DNA from: Mycteria americana | Taxonomy: Eukaryota; Chordata; Aves; Ciconiiformes; Ciconiidae | DNA: 64,000 nt | Direction: 5' to 3' | NCBI RefSeq assembly: GCF_035582795.1 | Contig: NC_134374.1 | Coordinates: 24,629,798-24,693,797 of the forward strand | Shown: one piece after another, positions 10,721-33,482 of the stretch | How positions within the stretch are numbered: the stretch's first letter is position 1 | Layout of the letters: every line of letters starts with the position of its first letter | Position numbers and translations under genes: made by a program | Notes under the pieces: model-generated | What the model saw: only the letters and a program-made list of their open reading frames with translations | Database searches by the model: none | What the model was told of the DNA's origin: nothing

Positions 10721-13700
10721 TTAACTACGTACGTGGACTCAGGCCTAACAACACACTTAAACGCATGCTTAACGTGAAGCTGTGAGTGACAGTTGAAATG
10801 TAAAGCATGCGCTTACATGTCTTGCCAGACTGTAGCCCTCCTGATCGTAACTTTGTTTGAACGGGAATAATATACACGGCTGAAGATTATGCACATACGT
10901 AGTACCTTCTGCTTCAAAGGCTGAGAATACTTTACAAACTAGGACAAATGTAATATCATATTGTTCCCAAAAGGTAAGGAAGTATTCTCCTGGCATGCAT
11001 GAGAAGGAGATAGAATAGACGTGAATGTATTTTAAAGTTTGTGTTTTTTAAAAAGTCCATTAGAATACTTGAAAAATTCCTACACAGTAAAAATTATTTT
11101 TAGTGCTATGCAGGATTGCTCAAAAAGCTGCTTCAAGGGGCATTATTTGCTGAACCGATGATGGGCCCCATAAAAGATACTACCTCACCTTACAAACCTT
11201 GTTCTTTAATATTCTTAGACTGTCTGGGCTACTTACATCACAACTACCGCTAAAAAGGGAGGTGTCGGTGTTTAATTCTCTTTTAAGAAATACACTTCAC
11301 TGCTCTTTGTGAGTAAGCTTCAAGGCAACAGAGTCATAGCCGCTATGGCACACCAGTTCACCCTTCTTTTTGGCCAAATTCCTCCAGTCTCTAGGACAAT
11401 CTAGTCCGTATATTTGTTAAATTTTTAAGCAGCGTTGCTTTAACATTACAAATACCAGAAGGGTTAAAAGGATAATTAAGGGGATAATCTCTTGCCTTTC
11501 AAGGTGATAAAGATGAACTCAGAATAAATGCCAGTAAACTAAACCCAGCGTATTTTAGGAGAAAGGAAAATCGGAAATATTATGGAATTCAAAAGAATAA
11601 GTGATATGACTTGTTTAGATGTCTTGGGATTTCCAGGCCTAAACTGCAGCCAGCATATGGCAAAAGTCTGAAAGAAAACTGGGCCAGTACTAAGAGGCTG
11701 ATGCAAAAGCATTTTAGAGGTGAAGTGGTGGAGTCACCCATGGAGATCTCTCATATTTATTCAGTCGAACAGCCTGATGATTTCAGGATGGGGAAAAAAT
11801 CTGAATTTCCTTATGTCTATGCATCTCAGGATGGAATTTGTCTTCCCAGACCTGGTACTTCAGATTGCAACTGCTCTACAAAATACAGTCAGACTATGGC
11901 AGGAGGAGCTTCATTTGGAAGGAGTAGCTACTGACTGAATTGACAGTTATTATCAGGTGTGTAAGGACAGGAAAAATTGTTTGATGATACTGGAATTACT
12001 TTCTCCTGGACACTGCACATTTTAAATAAGTTTTGAATGCATTAAGATAAATGACTGTCACAGATACTACAAATAGAAATGCACAAAAGAAAAATCACAA
12101 CAAATCTATGAGAGTTCCAGTTTTGCAAATTCAGTGAGTGCAGACAAATGTCAAAAAAAGGTATATTTTTACATTTTTATCTGAGCACAATATTTCAAGG
12201 TGTGTTCATCCCTTGCAACAGATCGCAGAACATAGATAGTGAGCAAGCCGGGCTGTACAGACACTAGTCTTGATAAATAGCAAGGGTCCATTTCAGTTTT
12301 ATTTCTGTGTTCTTTTTCAAGTAAAGATGTTGGGTGATCAGAAGATAAAGTCAATTTGTTTAAGCATGAAGTAATTATACTAGATTAAGATACTGAAAAT
12401 TATTCATATCATTTATAAACTGCCAGGTTGTAGAGTACACATATTGCATCGGCCATACAGGAAACTTAATCTGTTTTTAAATCTGTGTTTCAGGGACTTT
12501 GATGAGAGTATGGCTTAATTTATTCCTATCACGCTGAAGCTAGGAAGTATGAAAATCAATTTTTCGCTGGTTTCTTGCTAAAATGAGCTAAAAATGTTTT
12601 CTGTTACTAGACGAAGTCAGGTTAAATAGACATAAAAGACTTTGTTCTTCTCTGACTGAAGTCAAAGTCAAAATTCTTATTAACGTGAAAGGGAGCAATA
12701 TCAAACCTATGATCTTGAAAGGAAATAACAGTGGTGTTGCATCTGTAGAGTAACAGGAACGTGCTTTGAATGCTGGAATACACGCTGCATTTTCTTTACA
12801 CTTAGAAGAATTACTTATTGCAATATTTGCATAGTATTCAGTTCTGTTTAATTACAGCTGTCTGCAAGGAAGAGTTGAATGGTGTAGGCACCAGATTCAA
12901 ACCAGATTTCTTTCTAGAGATGTAAAGTCAAATTCCAGTGCGACGGACACATACTTTCATCTGTATGAAGGTGAAGATTGTTTCAGACAGTCTAATATAT
13001 GAGGCCTTTTCTTCTTCTCCCCCTTTGGAGACATTAAATGAATAGTGATGCCTTGTCTGTCTTCTTGGCTGTTAAAGATCCCTTAGGCCGTATTTCACAA
13101 GAGAAGGGAGGCAGCTTGACTAAAAATATCCCCATCCCTGTGCCATACTGAAGGTGGCCCAGAGACGCCTCCTTCTCACCAGTGATGTGCTCCCGGTGTA
13201 AATACGCAGTATATTAGATGTACGTATGATTGTCTGCACGAACGCTGCACAAAGCTAAAGGGAAATAAAATGACTGCTGTGAAGACAGGCTTGAGAAGCA
13301 TGCAGCGAATGCGCGAGCCGCCGCTTGCTGCTGTCCCCTCACCGCCTCGCTCTCCCCACACCACAGTCAGCCTCTCCCAGGTTTCAGGCTGGTTTTAGGA
13401 CGCAGGTCTTTTAAGGAAGGAGTTTGGTCCCTTGCCCTTGCCTGTGAAGCTCTCCGTGCAGCCACAGGGGTGCATAACCCCCTAACAGGGACAGCCGTGG
13501 TGTTTCTAGAAAGCTCCACCAGAATAAAGGCCCCTCCAGTGAGGCCTGCGCGAGGCCTCGGCACCGAGGACAGGCGGTGGCGTTCCCCGGCCGATGACAC
13601 ACCGAACCGCTCAGAGGACCTGACCACCTCAGGCAGGGTGCCATCCTCCACACAAACATGAAGAGAAAAGGAGGTTTCCTCACCCCCAAGGAGTTTATGA

Positions 13701-13849
13701 CCCTTTTGGGGGTCAAGTACTCTGCCCGCTGTAATGGCGCCTGGGCGTCCTGAAATTTCTAATTTCATCATCACTGTCTGAGGGGAAGTAGGAGGTTTGC
13801 AGGGCTGAGAAGGGACACCGGCACCCTGCCAACGCCGTGCTCATCTTCC
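10721..13849. other. Intergenic sequence upstream of ITM2A
   Basis: AT-rich non-coding DNA leading into the ITM2A CpG island. A 107-codon open frame at 11611-11934 matches nothing known to me. Distal regulatory elements of ITM2A could lie here, but none can be named from sequence alone. Confidence 0.5.
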
Positions 13850-14112
13850 CAGCACGGGGAGAGCCGTCTGGCCTTGCCGTTCCCCCGGGTCAGCGCGGCG
13901 GGGCCGGCCCCGCTCCCGCCCTCCCGCCCCGGCGGGGACGAGCCATTGTGAGCCGCCCGGCCTGCAGGGGGCGCACCTCCTTCCTGCCCGGGAGGCGGTG
14001 CTCGGCGGCGGCCCGCCCCGCGCGGGGCGGGAGGCGTGGCCAGCTCGGCGCGCCCCGCCCCGCCGCCCGGAGGCTCTTCAGCGGGGAGGCGGCGGTGCGC
14101 AGCAGCAGCGCC

Positions 14113-24189
<10,077 letters not shown>

Positions 24190-25180
24190 AAGGTGTTGGA
24201 TGGGAGGTGACTAGTTCACACCTTCATTGAGAAGTCTGAGCATTAGATGACTTCTTAAATTAAAATGTGCAGTGATAATCAAAAGCCTTATGCATTTTCT
24301 GTGTATTGCTTGTATTTCAACAGACAAAGTCACCATTTCAGCTTTCTTTGATCCTTGGTATAACTTTTTAGTTGTCTCATGTAAAACTTAAATTTGAGTA
24401 AGGTTTCTTTTTTTTTAGAAGGTTAATATCAGTTTATCTGTTGAATGTGTTTGATTTAGTGTAATCTGGGAATGGCAGAAAAACATATATCTATAAAAAT
24501 GTTAACCAATTCTTTGGCTGGAACCAATTCTGTTCACCTTGACTTTCACAGAATGATTAATATTAATAATCTGTTTGCACATCTTGTGTAGTTCGGTAGA
24601 ATAGCTCTGCACTCCATATCCTGGCTAAAAACCTTCTGATGTGTACCATTAAAAGTTTATTTTAACTACCATGTGTGAAGCATGTAAAATCCAACCTCAG
24701 TGATCATAAGCCTCTAACACTACCCTCTTTCATTTTGTGCAATTACTGTATTGAATTCGTATGTATATTTGGAACCTTCCCTGAGCTTACATTTAATTCT
24801 TCTACCTTTGTTTGGTTTTGTGGTATTTAGTTGTTAGATTCAGATAGAGTTGCTCTTAAAGCTTGTCAGTATTTTTGGTTATGAATTGGTTTATCCTGTA
24901 ACTTCCTACTTCAAGGATCTGTTCTGGTATAGCTCACTTGTGAATGTGACTGTAGTTGTAAACTTAAACTACTTTGGCTTATATGAACTTTTTAGATCAA
25001 CTTTTTATGAGCAAGTAGCATTACTACTGCAGTCAGAGCATTGTTCTTTTTTTGAAAGCTGCAGTATAAAGATAATGAAGAGTTAGTGTCCTGCAGTTGA
25101 TGAACTTGAGAGTTTTATTAAGGGACTTTATATTGGCATAAATTCTGCAACCCTATAATAAATGTTTCTCTAAAACTCTG
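24190..25180 (+). terminator. ITM2A: ITM2A 3' UTR and polyadenylation signals
   Basis: An AT-rich 3' UTR of about 970 bases follows the stop. A canonical AATAAA lies at 25157-25162 and is followed by GT-rich sequence (ggcgtttgtgtgac, from 25180), a good 3' end. An earlier ATTAAA at 24648-24653 could give a shorter form. Actual usage is inferred. Confidence 0.7.
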
Positions 25181-28100
25181 GCGTTTGTGTGACTTCATGG
25201 CGCTCGGAGGCAAGAGTGCAGTATGCCGGCCAGTGTATGGCCCGTGTGGGGGAAGTGATGGTTATGAGCCTGGGGCAGCATGCAGTGCTCTTCCCTCTTA
25301 CCCCTCTTACCCTCACCTCTTTTTCAGCTTGTGAACCTGAATTTCCTCTTCCTGTTGCTGTGGAAATGCTTCGTGGTGCAAAACAAACTTGGGGAGGGAA
25401 GAAAAGACATCTTGCTTCAAGCTCGACCCAGCAGCAGGCAATTCTCAGTGATGTTTAGTGCTGTAAACAGAATCCATTGAGCAGAGTTCCTGGCGTATGG
25501 GCAGTAACTGTTGGTTGTGGTTTAGCAAAGGCAGGATGCATTCTGTAATTCATCCATTTGAATATTGATGTTGATGAGGCTGGTGATTAAAGGTATGCTT
25601 GTCTTAGTGTATTTATGGCAGTGTTAATGAGAAGTCTTTTTAGCATATCATGATAGACCAAGGCAGTGGAGGGTTAATCAACAGCTTATTGAACACCTTT
25701 CAGCATTTATCCATGAGCTGTGTTGCACTTTAAACTCAGAGCTACGAGAGTGCTGCGGTGAAATCTGTGTGACTGGTTGCTCAGAGAGCTAAAGTGTGTA
25801 TTGAACCTTTCTGGCTTTCCTGGAAAGTCACTTGGATTATGCAGCTGGAAGTGAAACAGTAAGCAGGCTTTCTGCAGTAAGAGCTAGGGAGTGAGAAGTG
25901 ACTACAGGAGTAGCTGCTCTCAGTCATTGTTTATGAACCTGTGCAGAGGAAAGGAGTACAGCACAGCTCCTGGGCAGGCAGGAATTCTGCTGCCTTGTCT
26001 TGGGAACTAATGCAGCTCTTCTCCCGAGGTGTATGGCAATGCAATGCAGAGGATGTGCCCCAAAACTGGAGCTTTGGTCTGCTTGGCTCTAAAATAGTAA
26101 GTGTAGGAGAGTATTTAATTATGTACTTAGCTTTACTGAAAGGGAATGCTGTGGACAGCTCTCATTATTGTCGCTGGGAGTCAGGTATGCTTTACTGAAA
26201 CAGGTATGTGTTACTGGGGGAAGTAGCTGCACTGACAAGTTTCTGGTACAGACTTGCTATGTGCTCGGGCAAGTTACTGTTGTGGTGATCTCCTCCTCCT
26301 CCGGATTGTCTGAGAGGATAACGAGGGTGGGTTGGCTGTCTCATTTGTTTTGGTAGTCTTGAGTGGAAGGGTTTGGAAATGTGTTAGTTGCAGAGAGCAA
26401 GAAGCATCTGCTTGCAGCGTTGAGGTTTGACTTTACTGAAAACAAAAAATAGAAATTGTTCCTTCCAGCTTTGAGTGACTGTGCAGCGGATAGCTCTCAT
26501 GGTACAAGCCGTTTAACCTGCTGGCTGCCTTACCGGAATGCTAGACGTGCTTCCAGATAGGCTGACACAGTTTCTCTTAACCTTTGTCTGGTAAAGATTT
26601 TAAAAGAAATGAAGTCAGTTCCTTAAGAGCTTATTAGATGTTCTAGGCAATAAGCCAGCATACTCAAAGGAACAGATTGTTCTTACCTGCTTGGTGCTCT
26701 TGTGATGAGCAAGTAGCGGAAGTTTTGGTCATGCATGCGGTGTGCTGGGCTTATTATCTGTCCCTAATCATTTTATGCTGGGGGTGGGCATTCAAATCAA
26801 AGGACTGCAGTTCTAAGGTTGCTTCAGTGAAAAGAGCCAGCGTTCCTGGGATCTTCTAAGGCTGTCTCTCGGTTTGAGTATCTCCTGTGTTCAGCTGGTC
26901 TGTAGGAAGCAGAAGAGGGTGCGAGTCAGAGCAGTCCTTTGCACCAGTAGATGGCACAGGCAGCAAGCGCTTGGGCGTAAAGCGTGTGTAACTGATAAAA
27001 ACTTGGTGTCTTTATTCTAACATACAGGTTTTCAGGTATTTTGCCAAAACTAAACCTAGAAATGGTTTGACGAAAGCTTCCTCTAGGTGGTGTTTAGTGT
27101 CTTTGCTTAGTTTTTATCTGTAGTAAAGAACACTTCTATAATACAACTGTAACCTGTGTAAAAACCCTGTTAAATATCCGAGTAAGACTGTGCTTCACAC
27201 ACGGGAGTGGTAACTGAAGGGATAACATTCCCAAGATGCAAATGCAAACTCATTTACTGTAGTAGCTTGTGTTTACAAGAGTGTTGACTGAAAAAGCAAC
27301 CAGTGTGCACAGGACAATCAGCAATATCTGTGCACATGCTTATTGACAAGTTATCTTTATGCTAGCTTGCACGCTATTTTTCTGGCACAATATATTTAGG
27401 TGTAAGTTTTAAATACCTTTTATATGTTAAGCTGACAATCCAGTGCTCTGGTTGATTCCTCTTCCAGCGTTACACGTGAGGTTTTTTCACGTTTAAGTAC
27501 TCTAATCAGAAAGACACATGTGAGAACTCGCAATTAAGAACAAACTTGAATTCGTTACTTGGAGGAGATGCTGTTGACCTTTTGAGAAGGCTGATGGCTT
27601 TCTGCCTGAGCGTGACTGGTAAGATGTGGGCTGGGGGTGGTGGTGGTGTGTGTGTGACAGAGGCTTCCATTAGGGTAGGTGCTAGTCTACACTAGACTTC
27701 AGAGTTTCCTCCAGACTGACTTTGTAAAAATTCACAGGAATTAAACTGTTATTTGCATATATAAATACCTTGAGATGAAGATCCGGGGAAGAAAAAATGG
27801 GGGCAGCGTGGAGACCTTTGAAAGACATACCGAGGCCTCAGCCTGTTATGAAATAGAGCTTTTGCACCTCAGACTTGATAAACTGGTTGTCTAAAAGTGA
27901 GACGTTTTTCACGATAACCTCAACTCTATACTATGGACTGTTGCGGCACAGCCGTGCGTAGTATGGTAGTGACAAACTCTCACCTCACACCCACAGCAAA
28001 AGTCACGGTGTATATGCAGATGCCTGGAGGATGAAGAGCCTGCTAGGACTTCAGCAGCCTGGACTGACTTCTGTGGACTTCATTAGTTCTTGGCATCGCA

Positions 28101-29605
28101 GGGAAAGCTACCGCAAATACAGGTGTGCTCAGCCGAGTTTATGGTGAATGATGGCAGAAATATCAGAGGGCTGAAATCAGCTCTGAATTTCCCTGAGAAA
28201 AATTCTGGTTTACTATTTTTAAATCATCCTCCTATGTCTGGGATTTGTTCTTCCCAACTGCTTCAGCTCTGCTTGCAGCAGGGTGGGCTGAATTGGATGG
28301 TGCCCTCATTAATGATCGAGCAGCTGCCAGCTTTAGATTCTGTAGGTGGATGCTTTTGTTTCTTGGTCTTCTCTGAGTACTTAGGAAGGCTAGAAAGAAA
28401 GAAAATATTACGGTGTTTAACTAAAGACAGCTTCCTCCACCCTACTCCTTGCCCAATCTGTTGCATTTCATCTTGCATTCTCCTAACGTGCCCCAAAGTA
28501 AAAATCTAGAACAGAAGAGAACATTTGTAGGGCCACATAAATGCAGTGCAGTCCACGAAGCCTCCGCAGTGGCACAGTAGCTAGCCACGTGGCTGAATTA
28601 CCGCTCTGGGAAGACTGCGCTTGAGGTCAGGCTTGGAAGGATTAAAGCTGCTTTGACTGTCCTAATTTTGAGCTGCGTGGGGGATGGCTTGGCTGCCAGC
28701 AATGGCACAGAGCCCAAATGCTAGCACTGATTGAAGCTTCGAGACTGCAACCGAAATAGTTATAATACGTATAATTACAGCCACATTATTTCATTAATAT
28801 TATTTCTTCATTATGGGTATATATTTGTGGTATTACCTAGGCAATGTGAATGGGTGTATTTCCTGTCTTGAGAATAATTAAAGACTCTCCACCTAGCACT
28901 CCACCTCCAAAGGAAATTATTTGTTATAGTTCAACTATTTTGTTTACTTAAGCATATTTTTCTCTCTTTTTGTGCTCTGACACCTCAAAGTTCCACATTA
29001 GCAAACATGAAAGTGAATTGACTGTCTTTAAAAGTCATTCTGACTGTGAATGTAGACGTTGTGTGTTTGTTAGAGAAGCGTTCAGGTTCTCATGAGCTGT
29101 TCCATTTTAGGCCTTGGTGATGTTTGAAGCTGTCCCAGGTTAAGCCTGGATCTGGACACCTGATTCTGGAACACAGAACTTCCTTCCTACAAACCTAATC
29201 CCTTGTTGGAGTTCAACCAGGTGCTTTTTTATTCTGGAGCGAGAGCACCGGCATGTGGGACTCATCGGGAATAGATCCATGGATAGATAAACCTACAGTT
29301 TCCCCTTGGTGATCAACAATCCGTTGGTGGGGAGGGGGTGTGTAGGGGTTTTTGGTTTTGTGGGGTGGTTATATCAGTGGTAACTCTGCGCTCTCACTTG
29401 ACAATAAGTAATTCAGTATTTTGGTTTCTCTGCACCTGGTGGCCGTAGCTTCTTTGTCATCTCACATTCTTAGCCCCTTTCACTAGTTAATGCTTAGAAA
29501 AATGAGGGAGGTAGAAGCCACCATTCAGGCTGCCCTACTGTTATCAGTGTGCCGTATCGCCAAGTTGGAAGCAGTTATGGCTTTGCCTCCTCAACTCGCA
29601 CTTTC

Positions 29606-29628
29606 AAAAAAAAAAAAAAAAAAAAAAA
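29606..29628 (+). repeat. Poly-A run, 23 bases
   Basis: Uninterrupted A23. No retroposed gene is recognised before it. Confidence 0.9.
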
Positions 29629-32600
29629 TGGAGGGGGAAGGTGGGCTCAGACTTTCACACAAAGTAAACCATAGCACATCCCTGGCTGTGAGCTGAGCTA
29701 TAACTGCTGGCTTTTCACTTAAGGTTCTAGTCTGAAAAGAAATGAAAGCATTTCTGCTTATCTTGTACATCTGCGCTGCACTGTAAGCTGTTTTCCTTTG
29801 ATGTCCGAGTTCTTTCTGCTCTTGTCAAAACTTCAGCGTTAACTGCTCTTGACAGTTCACAAACCACCACTGAATCAGGTGGATGTCTGGACGGCTGAGA
29901 AGCAGGAATGATGCTCCAAAGACACAGTCTCCTATTACTGACTGCCTGAAAGTGTTTTCTATGGTAAAGCTTTGCTTGGCTGGAGGTGGCTGAGAAATAG
30001 AAGCGTATATGGGTTGAGGAGAGCTTGCACCCAGAATTGCTGACTGGTGGTGTATTACTGAGGCCCTATTTTCACTATAGATTAAGACCCTTGATTTTCA
30101 ATATGACTCATACTAACTGGGGGGAAAACAAAGTTTCTGGCTGAGGGCCTTGAGTGTGAGAGAAAGAAGTGAGCTCCAGATCTCAACAACTTTTGTATTT
30201 CTTCTATAAATATCCTATTTGCAGATATACTGGATACCTGCAGTATCTATTTGCAGGCTCACAATATTCGTTGTTTTTTAATGGAGCTAATGGTTTCCCT
30301 CTACAAAACTCTTCTTTGTGCTTTCCCAGCTTCATTTGATTTTCTTCCTTTTCTGTGTTTTCATTTACATTAAAAAAACCCCCAACCAAACAAAAACCAC
30401 TAGCCAAAAAACTACAGTGCTACAAAGAAAAGATGGTCCTTGCTGCAGAGCTGGGATCTACAACTGAACACTGATGTTCAGGTGAGTGGGGCCTGTGCTC
30501 TGCGGCTGGGCCCCTATCCTCACAGGGGAGATGGTTGGAGGGGACCTGGTTTGCCCCCTTGCTCTCGCACGCTGTTCCACATAGAAGAGGTCACGCTGGT
30601 TGTGGCTATTGCACTGAGGAGCATGGACGTGTTCTTCAAAGCCGTAAAATCTCAGCCTTGCAGCATTGCTTTTGCATTCATCCTTTTGCCTTTGAGCAGA
30701 CAGTGTTGTGGTCCCCCATATGGTATTTCTGCCAAGGGCTACTTACTTTGTTCCATGCAAATGGAGGCAAACTCAGCCCCAGGAGGCCCTTGCAAATGCT
30801 AACCGCCAGCCCCTGAGGGCTCGGCACCGAGCCAGGGAGAGCCTGTGTGTGTTTTGGCACAGCGTTGCTCTTAGACCTGGCCTTGAGCCAGCATAGGAAT
30901 ACCTTCCAGTTGCCAAATACGATCCAGAGTAAGCTTCAGAAATGCATGGATGTGCTTTAGTGCAACAAACGTCTCTGGGCAAAACCCATCAAAGTCATCA
31001 GCGGGGCTTGAATTTGGGATATCTTCTGTGTTTAGTTCAGTGCTTGTGTGCCATATTTAGCCCACTTATTTCTATAGTTTACAGTCAGTTTTTTGGTTTC
31101 TTTTCAACTTCTAAATATCTGACCAGTTTGGTGTCAAGTTGGCTTTAGTGTTGTGCTGCCGTGGTGGGTGCTGGCAGTGCTGCCTGGGGGGCAGGTGAAT
31201 CTCCAAAGGGGTTTCGATTTCCAGAAACAATCCTCCTTTATGCTGAACTTGGGTGTTTTGACCAATCACCAAACAAAGTGCTCTTGAGTAATGGGCATCA
31301 CTGTGTGAATGAACTTGGATTTCCTGGAGTACAAACAGGATCTCATGTCAATGAATGGGACCTGAATGCACCAGAACTGTATGATATTTATGCTGGGAGT
31401 AGATGTCTCTTTCCTTATTTTGGGCAATTCTGTGATATGGAATTCTGTCTAAAAATATCTTGGGACATATTCAGTCATCAACTAAATTTATAGATACATT
31501 AAAACAATCAAGCCTTCTAATCTGCACAGTGATCTGAGAGATTCACCTTTAAGTACATATGATAATTCATTATAGGTTATAATGACAATAATACAATATA
31601 AAACATTCTGAAACATACTTTATAATAATGAATAACAAAATCTTTTTATCACAGAACATAATATTCTCTGAAGATATAGCCCTTTTTTCCTGACATGTAT
31701 CACAGAATCAAATCAGTTGTTTGGGGCTGTCTTGTATCCCGGTGAGTAGTGGGATTACTTGCCCCACACCAAACCATCCTGCTTCCCCATCCGTGGCAGC
31801 TCCGGTGATTGCGTCCCTCCCGCGTGATGGGTGGAAGTGCAGCGTGGTGCCTCTGGCCCCAGCGGGGAGAGCACCCGGGGGCCGAGGCACGAGGGGTGAT
31901 CTGCTCCCTGCGGGCAGCGTGCCGTATCCCTTTTACTGGTAAAAGGGAACTGCTCGACTTGGTCGTGAGAGATTTCCTGGAATTTGTTGCAATATTTCTA
32001 AGGACAGCCCTGTCCTGCAGTCAGCGTGTCCCCTGGAGCCTCTTGTAGCCCGTGGCTTTCTTTAACGTAATGGGGGGCTGGAGGGTAAATACCTCCTTTG
32101 CTGCCCTATAGGGAGAACGTGGCCCTGTCCCAAGCCGGTGGCCACTGATCCAGGAAGCGGCCAAAGAGCTTTTGAGCTAGATGCCACCAGGGGTTTGATG
32201 TCCCATGGGAGACACCTGGGATGGGTCAGCCGGGGGCAAGCGAACCCAGAGGGGGAAACGTTGGGTGAAGGAATTTGCAGGAACAGCCCCGTGCCGGTGT
32301 GGGCAGTGGTGCTGCTGTTGTCTTTGGGCTTGTGACGGTGCCGCTCTGGGTTTTATAGACTGCTAACCGACAGGAACAGGCTGGGATGTGGGGCTTTGAT
32401 GGTTAGCGTTAATTCACTTAAATGAGAAACCTCTCATTAAACTAGAAACTCAAAGCCGTACGAGTTTTAGCTTCTGTTTTACATAGGTCTCCTGGGAACT
32501 TTCTCTCTAGCTGCACAGACCTCTGTCTGACCACAAGGAGTTACCATTTCTTTAAATACCGACTATGTCATATAATAGTGGAGTTTCTGCAAGCCTGATA

Positions 32601-33039
32601 AACAGGCTGACAGCAGATTAGAGCAACTAGTCAGCCAAGACAAGAGTTTGGGTGGATTTGCAACTTTTTAAATAGTTTTTTTCCCTTGGGACTCCCGGAG
32701 GGCAAGCAGGGAGGAGAAGCTGGCCGCTGGGTCCTTGGAGCAGACCGCTGGCGGCTGCACGTTGCGGTTGGTAAAAGCCATGACCTTCACTGAGCTGGAG
32801 CCCCACCAGCTATTCCCTTCTTACATCACTCTTGAGCCCACTGGGAAAATGGGTAGGCAGACGAGTTAAGAGATTTGTTAATTCTCACAATACATTGTGA
32901 CAATCGGTTATGTCATTTCTGTTCATCCTTTCTTTGTTGGTTGTTCTGTTTTTTCTTCTTTTTTTCTCCGAATTCTAGGTTTAGGGGGAAAAAGCAGGGC
33001 TGGAAGGAAACTTAAGCAGACTGGCATCAAAAATTATAA

Positions 33040-33115
33040 TCTTGACGACTGTAGCTCAGCCACTTGCTGACCATGGAGGTACCTAACCTCCGAGAGGCTT
33101 CATTTTTCCTCTCTC
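33040..33115 (+). mobile_element. Possible old MIR/CORE-type SINE fragment
   Basis: The run 'gccacttgctgacc', 'tacctaacctc' and 'gcttcatttttcctc' occurs in the order and spacing of the MIR core and tail (cacttactagctgtgtgacc, acttaacctc, cctcagtttcctc). The match is by eye and strongly diverged; chance resemblance is possible. Confidence 0.4.
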
Positions 33116-33397
33116 ATTAACTTTATGTTGGCACCTCTGTGTATGCCCAGAACTGAGCACTGGCTCTGACTGGGATGAGGACTTTTTTTGAGGTCTAACT
33201 CATGCTGCGAAACGGGCTCTGGGGACATCTGGGCATGTTGCCGGACTGGCTTTCTTAGAGGTAGCCGCTGTTCAATCATCGCCCACACACAGACAGGATG
33301 GAGATCCCTTAAAATGGAGCGCGAACTGCCACCAAAAAACCCCACCTAAACCCTACCAGCAGCTGGTGATGTTTACGGAGCGTATCCCGTGTTGGTT

Positions 33398-33482
33398 TGA
33401 CGTAAGATATAGAAATAGAGCTGGAAGCAGGAACAAGCACCCAGGTCTTCCCCTTTGAGGAGGTGGCACTAACCACCAAAAG
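33398..33482 (-). mobile_element. Possible tRNA-derived SINE head, minus orientation
   Basis: The complement reads gtggttagtgccacctcc, then ggggaagacctgggtgcttg and ttcctgcttc. This resembles the tRNA-like head of old sauropsid/MIR-type SINEs (tggttagggcac ... gagacctgggttc ... ccctgctc). No matching SINE body follows on that strand. Diverged and tentative. Confidence 0.35.

Noticed and set aside
11611-11934. 107-codon plus-strand open frame
   Set aside because: The translation has no recognised domain and there are no convincing splice or promoter signals. I could not exclude an unknown exon, but nothing supports one.
28555-28640. tRNA- or SINE-like sequence (gtggcacagtagctagcc)
   Set aside because: No consistent A and B boxes or cloverleaf pairing could be traced.
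31690-31735. Possible CR1 3' end on the minus strand (atcacagaatcaaatc)
   Set aside because: Only about 20 bases resemble CR1 and the similarity stops immediately.
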